Assembly: GCA_019694575.1 (NCBI GenBank)
Contig: JAIBBR010000016.1
Span: 1 to 54,293, forward strand
Length of the DNA stretch: 54,293 nt
From: Myxococcaceae bacterium
GTDB lineage: Bacteria; Myxococcota; Myxococcia; Myxococcales; Myxococcaceae
Direction: 5' to 3'
In this document: in pieces, positions 14,892 to 22,707 of the stretch
Layout: each line of letters starts with the position of its first letter
How positions within the stretch are numbered: the stretch's first letter is position 1
Notes under the pieces: generated by a model
The model's input: the letters and a program-made list of their open reading frames with translations, nothing else
The model's database searches: none
What the model was told of the DNA's origin: nothing
Program-made: the position numbers and the translations under genes

Positions 14892-17800
14892 TTGTCGTCT
14901 CCCTTTAGCTTCTGCGGTGAAGCGGCGGGTTTGGCGGGCCCGTCGAGGCTGCCCACCACGCCTTCAGTGTATTGCGCGTCAGCCGAGAATTGGCCCTTCG
15001 GCTCTTTGAGCACTGGGTATTCTTTGGGGCGAAAACGGTTGAGCGACTCGAGGGTCTTCTTGGTCCACTCGTTGGAGATGCGGTTCTTGCGCGCCTCGGC
15101 GAGCGTGGCGGCGTAGTTTTCGACGGCCTTGTCTTCGAGCGCCACGGTCTGCTGCGCCAAAGCGTCTTGGTATGTCACGACCGCGTCTTCACCCAGCCGC
15201 TTCACTTCAGGAGGAATGGGCGTCTCGACAATGGTTTGCGCGAAACGCTCGAGGGCGAAGCCGCGGCGGTACAGCGCCGCCAAAGTCCACTCTAAGCGCT
15301 TGTACTTGAAGACCTCGCCGTAAATGTCGTTCACCTTTTTGAGGTAATTTTTCTTGGCGGTGAAGCTGTCAGCGAGCTTTTTGCCCGACCCGCCGATTTT
15401 GAGACGCTCGAATTCTTTGAACACATATTCGGCCAACTCGAAGCGGCAGTACGCCGCGGCCTCAGCAGCGAGCGGGCTGGTTTCAGCCTTCAACCCACGG
15501 CGGTCAAAGTCGTCGGCGGCGGCTTGGTACGCTTTGCGCGCTTCGCTCTCTTTACCGAGCTTGGCGAAGTCATCACCGATGCGCTTCTTGGCGTCGATAA
15601 TTAATTCGGCCTGCGCGGGCTGCTTCGAAAATTTCTGCACAAATTCGTTCAAGGCGCCAATCGCCTTGTTGTAGTCGTTTTGCTTTTCGTAAATCAGCGC
15701 GGCGCGGAACTGGTTTTTGGGCGCGTCTTCTGAATTCGGGTACAGGTCGGCATAACGCAAGTACGCGCTCGCCGCGTCGTTGTAGCGCTGCAGACCTTCG
15801 AGCAGGCGGGCGGTATTGAAGAGCGCGGCTTCACGGTCTTTCGAAGCCGGGTAGTCTTTCACCAGCTTCTGGTAGCTCTCGACGGCTTTGTCGAAGTCGT
15901 AGCTGTTCTCGGCGTTCACCGCGACGCGAAACATCGCCGCGTCGGCCAGCTTACTGTTCGGGTACTCGCGGAAAATGCGCTCGTAAAGCTTGAGCGCTGA
16001 ATCAAAGCGACGAGCATTTTCGTAACAAACGGCGGCATTGTTGAGCGCCTTGTCGGCGAACTCGTGCTTCGGTTCTTCGTCGACGAGCTGAATGTATTTC
16101 TGCGCGGCTTGCTCGTAATCGCCCTTGCTCATCAGCTCGTCGGCCAACTTGAAGCGGCCGGCCAGCTTGAACTTGACCAAGTCTTTGTAGAGCTCGCTCT
16201 TGGGGTCGATGACGTCTTTGTTCGCCGCCAAACGCGCCGACACTTCTTCAACCTTCGCCCAGTTCTTGTCGACCAGGTAGGTCTCGATAATCAGGTTGGT
16301 GGCGTACTTGGCCACTTCGGCCTTCGGGTAAAGCACCACGATTTCTTCGAAGCGTCGGCGCGCCTCGTTGAAGTCATTGTGCATGTAATAGAGCTCGGCC
16401 GCCTTGTAGGCGATGCCCGGCATCTTCTCGTCGCCCTTTTTGCCCTTGACGATGTACGCGTCAGAAGCGGTGACCAATTCTTTTTCGGTGGCTGACAGCG
16501 GGGTGGCGACAATTTTTTCGCCGTCTTTGCGGTCGGTACTTTTGAGCACTTTCAGCTCGGGTACCAGCTTGTTGCGAATGTCGAGCTCGAGCTGCTTTTG
16601 CCACGAAAGCACCGCCGAAAACGACGCGTCTTGCAGGTACTTCACGTCTTGCGACGAGTCGCGCACCGACGTGTACTCTTTGGCGGCCTTGGCGAACTGA
16701 AACGAGTTGTAGAGACATTCGGCGTAATAGAACTGCATCTCGTACGCGTTCTTGCTGCGGGGGAAGCGCTCCAAATAAGCACCATAGGCCTTGGCCGCGG
16801 TCTCGAAGGTGGTCTTCGCCAGCTCGAGCTTGCCGTCTTTCTTGTAAACGAGCGCTTGCTGGTGGTGGTAAATCGCCGACGAATAGAGGCTCTTTTCAGC
16901 CAGCTCTCCCGCCGCGGTAATCAGGTCGGGGTCTCGTTTCCACTTCTCGTGCCAGGGAGTGCCGGGCCCAAACATGGTGGACAGCTTCGAAGATTCGGCG
17001 AACGCTTCTTCGAGCCGCCGGTCTCGCTCATACGCCTGCACGATGCGCTGTTGAATTTGCGGAGCGTCGCGGGTGAGCGGGTCTTTCTGCAGCACCAGCC
17101 GGTATGCCTCGATGGCTTCGGGGTGCTTGGTTTGGTCGAAGTACACATCGGCCATGCGCCGGTAAATTTCGGCTTCGTAGGGGCGGCCGCCCAGCTTCTG
17201 AAATTTTTCTTGGGCCTTGGCGATAGAGCCCCACTTCTCGTCGACGAAGCTAATGGCGGTGTACTGCAGCGCTTCGGCCCGCAGGTCGCCGCCCACTTCT
17301 TCGTCGCCCTTTTCTTTCGCCTTTGCCTGGTAATAGTCGGTCAGCGCCAAGAAACGATCGACGGCGTCGTCGAACCGGTCCATTCGGTAATAGGTCCACC
17401 CGAGCTTGTAGAGCGCCTTGTCGTAGAGCGGGTGGTCTTTGTCTTCGACAGCGTGCTCGTAAGCTTCGGCCGCCAACTCGAGCGCCCGGTCGACTTGGTA
17501 TGCGTCGAAGTAGTATTCGCCGATGCGCACCCACGCTTCTGTCGAGAACTTCGACTTCGGGTATTTCGCAATCAGCGCTTGGTATGAGACGCGGCCCTTC
17601 TCGAATTCTTCCTGCTTCTCTTGGCAGTAGCCGAGCAGGTAATACGAGGCGTCGTTCAGCTTGTAGTCGGGAAACTGCGTAATCAGCTTTTGGTAGAGCG
17701 CAATCGACTTGCTGAAGTCGACTTTCGGCTCGGGCGGCGGGGTGGGGTTCTTCTCGGGGTCGAGCTTCTTTACCCCTTCTTCCCATTCGCGCATGGCCAC

Positions 17801-18370
17801 CAGGTGATCATCGCTCGAACGCTCGTAATAGAGCTCGGCCAAGCGAAACATCACGTCGGGTGTGTGCTTGGGCTCATTGGGAAAGCGGGTGAGAAACTCT
17901 TCGAAACGCGCGATGGCGTCGAGGCGCTCTTTACGCTCTTGCACCTCCATGTCGCGAATCTGCTTCTCGTAGTTGTTGGCGAGAAAGTTACGCTTCTCTT
18001 CGTATTTCTTTTCGACGAGCAGCTGCACTTCGCGTTTGAACTCGCGCGATTCGTCTTCGTATTCTTTGAGCGCGCTCGTCAGCTCTTCGAGCATTTTCAC
18101 TTCTTCGGGCGTGCGGCCCATGCCCTCGAAGTAGCGCGTCTTGGGGGCGGTGGCTGGCCCCACGTCTTTTTTCTCTTCTTCTTTCGCCGCCGGCTGGCCT
18201 GAAGGCGAAGGCACTGCGCCGGGGCCTTTGGGTGCATCGGCGGCAGGTGTTTGCGCGGCCTTGCCCTTCTTGGTTGTCTTGGCGGGAGCCGCAGGCGCGT
18301 TGGGCACCGCTTGGGCCCACGCGACGTGCGAAGAGAGCACTGCGAGAGTGACGGCGCGCTTCAAGCTCAT
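14888..18370 (-). CDS. large periplasmic TPR protein (1160 aa)
   Basis: 1160 residues. The signal peptide MSLKRAVTLAVLSSHVAWAQ is followed by a Pro/Ala/Lys-rich linker to about residue 75. A helical segment rich in Glu/Lys (80-155) comes next, then many TPR or YfgC/Tol-Pal YbgF-like repeats over most of the length (for example SIALYQKLITQFPDYKLNDA, RRFEEIVVLYPKAEVAKYAT, YERIFREYPNSKLADAAMFR). The xxYPxSxxAxxAxF pattern is typical of outer-membrane assembly TPRs. No enzyme motif is seen. It is translationally coupled on both sides by 4-base overlaps with the 783-residue and 500-residue genes. Probably a large solenoid scaffold spanning the periplasm. Partners are likely the other products of the cluster. 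Confidence 0.86.
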   Translation of the reverse strand: MSLKRAVTLAVLSSHVAWAQAVPNAPAAPAKTTKKGKAAQTPAADAPKGPGAVPSPSGQPAAKEEEKKDVGPATAPKTRYFEGMGRTPEEVKMLEELTSALKEYEDESREFKREVQLLVEKKYEEKRNFLANNYEKQIRDMEVQERKERLDAIARFEEFLTRFPNEPKHTPDVMFRLAELYYERSSDDHLVAMREWEEGVKKLDPEKNPTPPPEPKVDFSKSIALYQKLITQFPDYKLNDASYYLLGYCQEKQEEFEKGRVSYQALIAKYPKSKFSTEAWVRIGEYYFDAYQVDRALELAAEAYEHAVEDKDHPLYDKALYKLGWTYYRMDRFDDAVDRFLALTDYYQAKAKEKGDEEVGGDLRAEALQYTAISFVDEKWGSIAKAQEKFQKLGGRPYEAEIYRRMADVYFDQTKHPEAIEAYRLVLQKDPLTRDAPQIQQRIVQAYERDRRLEEAFAESSKLSTMFGPGTPWHEKWKRDPDLITAAGELAEKSLYSSAIYHHQQALVYKKDGKLELAKTTFETAAKAYGAYLERFPRSKNAYEMQFYYAECLYNSFQFAKAAKEYTSVRDSSQDVKYLQDASFSAVLSWQKQLELDIRNKLVPELKVLKSTDRKDGEKIVATPLSATEKELVTASDAYIVKGKKGDEKMPGIAYKAAELYYMHNDFNEARRRFEEIVVLYPKAEVAKYATNLIIETYLVDKNWAKVEEVSARLAANKDVIDPKSELYKDLVKFKLAGRFKLADELMSKGDYEQAAQKYIQLVDEEPKHEFADKALNNAAVCYENARRFDSALKLYERIFREYPNSKLADAAMFRVAVNAENSYDFDKAVESYQKLVKDYPASKDREAALFNTARLLEGLQRYNDAASAYLRYADLYPNSEDAPKNQFRAALIYEKQNDYNKAIGALNEFVQKFSKQPAQAELIIDAKKRIGDDFAKLGKESEARKAYQAAADDFDRRGLKAETSPLAAEAAAYCRFELAEYVFKEFERLKIGGSGKKLADSFTAKKNYLKKVNDIYGEVFKYKRLEWTLAALYRRGFALERFAQTIVETPIPPEVKRLGEDAVVTYQDALAQQTVALEDKAVENYAATLAEARKNRISNEWTKKTLESLNRFRPKEYPVLKEPKGQFSADAQYTEGVVGSLDGPAKPAASPQKLKGDDK

Positions 18371-20718
18371 TCGACGTCCTTCAAGACTTCTTTGAATTCC
18401 TCATCGAGCTGCCTCAGCTCACGGTCTTTTTCGGTGGCCAATTTCTGAATGGCAAAGGTGACGTCTTGCTTGCGGGTGAACGCCACGTCGACCAAGCCTA
18501 CGTTCGCCTTGAGCATTAAATCGTAAAAGCTTTGGCGCACCCGGCGAAAGCTTTCAAAGGCGATGCGGCCCACCAGGTAGCGGGCGTTGTTCGCCACCGA
18601 AGCCACTTCTTTTTGGTAACCCGCAATCAACGTCTGTTCGGCCAGCACCATTTCGCGCAGCCGCTCTGAGCGGCGGGCCACCCGGTCACGCAGAGTGATT
18701 TTGGCCTGGTTGACGCGCTCGCGTACGGCCGAGGCGTCGGTGCGAATCACGTCGGCGCGCAACAGCAACTTCTGGGTATCGGCTGGCGCTGCACCCCGCG
18801 CCTGTTGGTACAAAAGGCGCTGCACTTCGAGCGCGTTGACGTACTCGGCGCGCAGCTTGTCGTCGCCAGACACCGCGTTCTCGGCGTTGTTGCGCTCGTC
18901 GGCGAACTGTTGGCGCACGGCCTGCACTTCGGCAAGCAGCTCGTCGAGCCCACGGCGTTCGCTCATCACTTTTTCGAGAAACGCTTTCTCGTCTTCGGGG
19001 GCCGTTTTGCGCGTGGGGCGGGTGTCGTCGACGTACTTCGAAATCGCCGTCAGCTGTGCGTAGTTCGACTGAATCTGAATCGAAATTTTATATGCCTCGC
19101 GATCGAGCGCGTCGACCTTGGCCTGAATGCGCGCCTTACGCGCCTTCAATTCGTCTTCGGTGGCAGGCAGGGTGTCGACCCGGGCCTTGAGCGCGGTGAC
19201 CGTTTTTTCGGCTTCGGCCAAGTCGGCGCGTTGCTTGTCATTCAAGAATGGTTTCACCAGCTCACCTTCGATGGTGGTGAGGCTTTCTTGAGCGCGGGTG
19301 ACCGAAGTTTCCACCGCGTCGGCGCGAACATAGCCTTCTTGCATCACAGGAAAAGTTTCAAGGCCGCGCTCGTCGAGCGCCTTCAAAATGCGCCCGGCAA
19401 TGGTGTTGGCCTCTTCGGCGCCATGCTTGCCTGCTTCAATGGCTCCGACGATTTCGACCGCGTCGCTGACTTCGCGGCGGGTGGTGGCCCACTTGAGCGC
19501 CACCGGAGGCAACAGCGCCGTCACGTCGAGGTTGCGGTCATTTTTTGCCAGCAGGCTGTCGAAGAAGAGCACCGGGTCTTGCTCGGTGGTCAACAGCGCG
19601 TCGATTTCGTCGTACACCGCGCTGTACTTGTTGGCCACGCGCTCGTACTCGTCATAGGCCTCGTCGTACTTTTGCAGCTTGAGCTGCAGCGTGCCGGCAA
19701 GAATGTCGGCTTCGGGCTCGAGCACCGTGCCTTCGGCCACCAACTTGAGCAGCTCGGTGGCGTTGCGTGCGCGCACGTAGTCTTTTTTGCGAATCTGGGC
19801 CCACGCCGTTTCGTAGAGCGAGTCAGGGTAGTTGGGGTTTCGCGGCTCGGGCGTAATTTCGCGATACGACAAAATTGCTTCGTCGAATTGGCCGAGCTCG
19901 AACTGCACGCGCCCCAAGCTGAGCCACGCCAGCTCCTTCACTTGGTTCTCGCGCTCGTCACGCGCTGGCCGGGTGGTAATGCCCCTGAACGCGTTGATGG
20001 CTTCGTCGAGCTTCTTCAGCTTCACGTAGCCCACGCCCACGAAGTAAGCGGAGGCGAGTGAGAAGTTTCCTCCTGCGGCGGCGAGTGAATTGAAAATCGT
20101 CTGGGCGCGGGCGATGCGGTCTTCGGGCGTCAAGTCTTCGCGGCGAAAGAGCCACTTGGCGTACACGTACGAAAGCTCGGGAGGCAGGTTGCCGCCCGTC
20201 AGGCCACGGGCTTGCGTCACATAGTCTTCAATGCCGGCGAACTCGTTGAGACGCCCGGCGATTTCGAGGTAGCGCGCCAGCGCCTCTTTGTAGTGGCCAG
20301 CGCGCAAGTTGAGCAGCTGCCGCAAGTAGAGCCGGCTGCCGAGAAAGTTCTTCTGCTGGTAGAGCGCGTCGGCCAGGTAAAACAGCGCGTCGGCGTAGCG
20401 TGCATTGGCCTGAAAATCTTTGTTCGCCACCAGGTCGTAAAAGAGCACCGAGGCTGTCGAATAATCACCCAGCAGGTACTGAATTTCGCCGTCAGAAAAA
20501 CGGGCTGCGCGCGCCGCTTCGTCGGTGGGCTCGTCGCGCTGTGAGTACTGGCGCTCGACGATTTGAATGTTGTCACGCGCATTTTTGACCTGCGCGCTGA
20601 TGGCTTCTAAATCGCCGGCCGGGTCAGCCAGCGAGGGGGCGCTCAATGACAGCGCGAGGGCCGCCAGCGCGTTCGACCATGCCTGAGCGTATCTCTTGGC
20701 CATGACCTTCTTCTTCAA
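18367..20718 (-). CDS. exported TPR/coiled-coil protein (783 aa)
   Basis: 783 residues. Signal peptide MKKKVMAKRYAQAWSNALAALALSLSAPSLA. The N-terminal half has TPR-like repeats (SDGEIQYLLGDYSTASVLFY, ARYADALFYLADALYQQKNF, LSLGRVQFELGQFDEAILSY). From about residue 440 it becomes long coiled coil, with VTALKARVDTLPATEDELKA and YAQLTAISKYVDDTRPTRKT, running to the end. The combination suggests a periplasmic rod joined to a solenoid. It begins 21 bases after the Ala/Pro-linker gene and overlaps the next TPR gene by 4 bases. The function is not known; context in the mglBA cluster suggests part of a trans-envelope assembly. Confidence 0.84.
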   Translation of the reverse strand: MKKKVMAKRYAQAWSNALAALALSLSAPSLADPAGDLEAISAQVKNARDNIQIVERQYSQRDEPTDEAARAARFSDGEIQYLLGDYSTASVLFYDLVANKDFQANARYADALFYLADALYQQKNFLGSRLYLRQLLNLRAGHYKEALARYLEIAGRLNEFAGIEDYVTQARGLTGGNLPPELSYVYAKWLFRREDLTPEDRIARAQTIFNSLAAAGGNFSLASAYFVGVGYVKLKKLDEAINAFRGITTRPARDERENQVKELAWLSLGRVQFELGQFDEAILSYREITPEPRNPNYPDSLYETAWAQIRKKDYVRARNATELLKLVAEGTVLEPEADILAGTLQLKLQKYDEAYDEYERVANKYSAVYDEIDALLTTEQDPVLFFDSLLAKNDRNLDVTALLPPVALKWATTRREVSDAVEIVGAIEAGKHGAEEANTIAGRILKALDERGLETFPVMQEGYVRADAVETSVTRAQESLTTIEGELVKPFLNDKQRADLAEAEKTVTALKARVDTLPATEDELKARKARIQAKVDALDREAYKISIQIQSNYAQLTAISKYVDDTRPTRKTAPEDEKAFLEKVMSERRGLDELLAEVQAVRQQFADERNNAENAVSGDDKLRAEYVNALEVQRLLYQQARGAAPADTQKLLLRADVIRTDASAVRERVNQAKITLRDRVARRSERLREMVLAEQTLIAGYQKEVASVANNARYLVGRIAFESFRRVRQSFYDLMLKANVGLVDVAFTRKQDVTFAIQKLATEKDRELRQLDEEFKEVLKDVE

Positions 20719-20739
20719 AGAGGCAAAAAACGACAGCGG

Positions 20740-21450
20740 TTAAGGCTTGGCTGCGGGAGCTGGCGCGGCCTGGTTTTCTTTCGCCTGATTGAGCGCCGCG
20801 TCTTTGGTGGTGGTGATGTCGTAACGAATGCCGGCCTTGTCGTTCATGTTCGCGGTGATGCCGCCTTTTTCGTAGCCGACGACTTTCACCGTGGTGACCT
20901 TGCCTCCCTCGGCATTGAAGGTTTGGTTCGACTGCAGCTTGACCTTGTACCCTTCCATGTAGCTGAACACGCCGAAGCCGTGCCCGCGGTAGACCATGCG
21001 CACGGCGATGGTGTGGTTGCCCGGCACGATGCGGCCGTTAAACACTTCGAACTCTTCGGCTTTGTCGAGCTCACCGTTGGTGTCGACCATCGTTTTAATC
21101 GGCGCGCCGTCGAGCGCGTAGGCAATTGACTCGAGCACGAATGAAGAGCCCATTTCGTTGCGGTGAAAAATCACCGCCCGGGCGCCGGTCGACAAGTCAC
21201 CACCGAGCACTGTTTCTTGTAGCAGCTGCAAACGGGCCTTGGTGCGAAAGATTTTTTCTTTCAGGTCAATGACCTGCTCTTCGAGCGTCTTCACCCGGGT
21301 GGCGAAGGCTTCGTCAGCAGTCTGGGCTTGGGGTTGCGCCGGTGCGGGTGGCGCGGCCGCGGGGGCTGGGGCGGGAGCCGCGTCTTGGGCCAGGGCTGAA
21401 GAGGCGGCCACCACCGCCGCCATGAGAAACAAACAAGTCGACTTAACCAC
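20740..21450 (-). CDS. periplasmic coiled-coil plus beta-domain protein next to mglA
   Basis: 236 residues with a GTG start placed directly after the mglA TAA, so the two genes touch without a gap. Signal peptide MVKSTCLFLMAAVVAASSALA, then an Ala/Pro-rich linker, a short coiled coil (EAFATRVKTLEEQVIDLKEK), and a beta-rich domain from about residue 85 with VIFHRNEMGSSFVLESIAYA and IVPGNHTIAVRMVYRGHGFG, ending in another Ala/Pro tail. The PGNHTIAV phrase is reminiscent of PEGA-like surface domains. The Ala/Pro linkers can mislead annotation into dihydrolipoamide acyltransferase, but there is no lipoyl or acyltransferase motif. Translational coupling to mglA suggests a linked role. Confidence 0.82.
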   Translation of the reverse strand: MVKSTCLFLMAAVVAASSALAQDAAPAPAPAAAPPAPAQPQAQTADEAFATRVKTLEEQVIDLKEKIFRTKARLQLLQETVLGGDLSTGARAVIFHRNEMGSSFVLESIAYALDGAPIKTMVDTNGELDKAEEFEVFNGRIVPGNHTIAVRMVYRGHGFGVFSYMEGYKVKLQSNQTFNAEGGKVTTVKVVGYEKGGITANMNDKAGIRYDITTTKDAALNQAKENQAAPAPAAKP

Positions 21451-22041
21451 TTATTGGCCGCCTTTCTTGAGCTCGGTCAGCACCAGCTTGGCCACGGCCT
21501 TCAAGGTGTCGAACACTCCCACGCCCGTGGGAGCCACCGCTTGCCAGTCGGGAATGTTGCGCGGGTTGAGCACGTTGCGCAGCTCTTCTACCGAGACGGC
21601 GTTGGGTAAGTCGCGTTTGTTGTACTGAATAACGAAGGGAACCTTGTTCAAATCGTAGCCCTGCTCGTGCAAATTGATGCGCAGGTTGTCCATCGACTCG
21701 ATGTTCGCCTCCATGCGCTCCATTTGGCTGTCGGCGACGAAGACCACGCCATCGACGCCTTTCAAAATGAGCTTGCGTGACGCGTCGTAAAAGACCTGAC
21801 CTGGCACGGTGTAGAGGTGAAAGCGGGTTTTGAAGCCGCGAATCTCACCCAGCGACAGGGGCAAGAAGTCGAAGAAAAGCGTGCGGTCGGTCTCGGTAGA
21901 GAGCGAGATCAGCTTGCCCTTCGTTTCGGGGTTGGTCTTGTTGTAGATGTACTGCAAGTTCGTCGTCTTCCCGCATAGTCCCGGGCCGTAATAGACGATC
22001 TTGCAGTTGATCTCGCGGCTTGAGTAATTGATGAAGGACAT
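21451..22041 (-). CDS. mglA: Ras-like polarity GTPase MglA
   Basis: 196 residues, closely matching M. xanthus MglA over the whole length. P-loop GPGLCGKT at 19-26, switch I residue Arg53 (TETDRT), PM3 motif TVPGQ with Thr78 in place of the usual Asp and catalytic Gln82, and the base motif NKRD. Arg53 and Gln82 are the residues used for MglB-stimulated hydrolysis in MglA proteins. The GTP form marks the leading pole and recruits the gliding (Agl-Glt) and type IV pili machinery; MglB sets the lagging pole. The gene is downstream of mglB with a 13-base gap, as in Myxococcus. It is followed directly by the coiled-coil periplasmic gene. Confidence 0.98.
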   Translation of the reverse strand: MSFINYSSREINCKIVYYGPGLCGKTTNLQYIYNKTNPETKGKLISLSTETDRTLFFDFLPLSLGEIRGFKTRFHLYTVPGQVFYDASRKLILKGVDGVVFVADSQMERMEANIESMDNLRINLHEQGYDLNKVPFVIQYNKRDLPNAVSVEELRNVLNPRNIPDWQAVAPTGVGVFDTLKAVAKLVLTELKKGGQ

Positions 22042-22054
22042 GACGAAGCTTTAG

Positions 22055-22534
22055 TTACTCTGAGAAAAGGTTATCGATATCGCTATCGGAGATTTCGGCA
22101 AAGGGCGAACCTGCTCCCGGAACCGTGGCGCGCTGGGCTAAGGCATCGAAGACGTGCTGCAAATCAGCGGAGGCTTTTTGCAGCCGCAACCGCACCAAGC
22201 CTTCAGAAGTGCGATTGTCGTAAATCACCACCAAGACGACCCGCCCCCCGATCAGCGTCAGGCACAGTGAATACGTCGTGCCTTTCAAAAATTGTTGGGG
22301 AAACTCGTTCTCGCCGATCAACTTGGCCATGCCGCTCATCGCCGCCACGTTGCCGGCGGTCAATGACGCAAGCGAAGTGGTGTCGACGTTTTGGGTGTGA
22401 CCCGCAGCAGAAATTAATTGACCGTTGCGGTCGACCAAAAACACCACCTTGGCGTTGGCGTCTTTGGTCAAGCGATCACACACCGCGTTGATTCGGTGGA
22501 ATTCCTCTTCGTACATCACCAAGTTTGCGGCCAT
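22055..22534 (-). CDS. mglB: MglA GTPase-activating protein MglB (Roadblock/LC7 fold)
   Basis: 159 residues, the same length as M. xanthus MglB. It is a Roadblock/LC7 homodimer that activates GTP hydrolysis by MglA. The conserved stretch LTKDANAKVVFLVDRNGQLI and the central NVDTTSLASLTAGNVAAM match the Myxococcus protein, and the acidic C-terminal tail SPFAEISDSDIDNLFSE, which contacts MglA, is kept. First gene of the mgl cluster; the 13-base spacing to mglA indicates co-transcription. A GGGGG-containing ribosome site lies about 14 nt from the ATG, rather far, so expression may be modest. The 173-base region upstream is shared with a divergent gene. Confidence 0.98.
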   Translation of the reverse strand: MAANLVMYEEEFHRINAVCDRLTKDANAKVVFLVDRNGQLISAAGHTQNVDTTSLASLTAGNVAAMSGMAKLIGENEFPQQFLKGTTYSLCLTLIGGRVVLVVIYDNRTSEGLVRLRLQKASADLQHVFDALAQRATVPGAGSPFAEISDSDIDNLFSE

Positions 22535-22691
22535 GGGTTTTTAAGCAGCCCCCTTCACGCTGAAGCTTAGGGTTCCTAGCAGAGCCGTAAGTACCTTTCA
22601 CGAAATGAGTCGCGATTCACTTCAAACCTAGGCCAAAGCCTTTTGTTTGTGTGAGCGCAAAAGCTTTTTGGGTTACTTGTGCCGGCGTCCC

Positions 22692-22697
22692 TATAAT
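22692..22697 (+). promoter_or_regulatory. candidate -10 box (TATAAT) for the divergent plus-strand operon
   Basis: A perfect TATAAT lies in the 173-base mglB/barrel-protein intergenic region, which is otherwise GC-rich. No convincing -35 is found at 16-18 nt, where TTGGGT is the best match. If used, transcription would start near 22704, too close to the GTG at 22708 for a normal leader, and would favour the ATG at 22738 as the start. This is a lone motif. Confidence 0.3.
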
Positions 22698-22707
22698 TGC
22701 CGGCACG

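Noticed and set aside
18805-20061. Long plus-strand frame of about 418 codons antisense to the 783-residue TPR gene.
   Set aside because: Low-complexity composition and the strong coding signal on the other strand show it is a shadow of the TPR gene.
20740-21450. Possible dihydrolipoamide acetyltransferase suggested by Ala/Pro linkers.
   Set aside because: No lipoyl domain, no E3-binding domain, no acyltransferase HxxxD motif; signal peptide instead.
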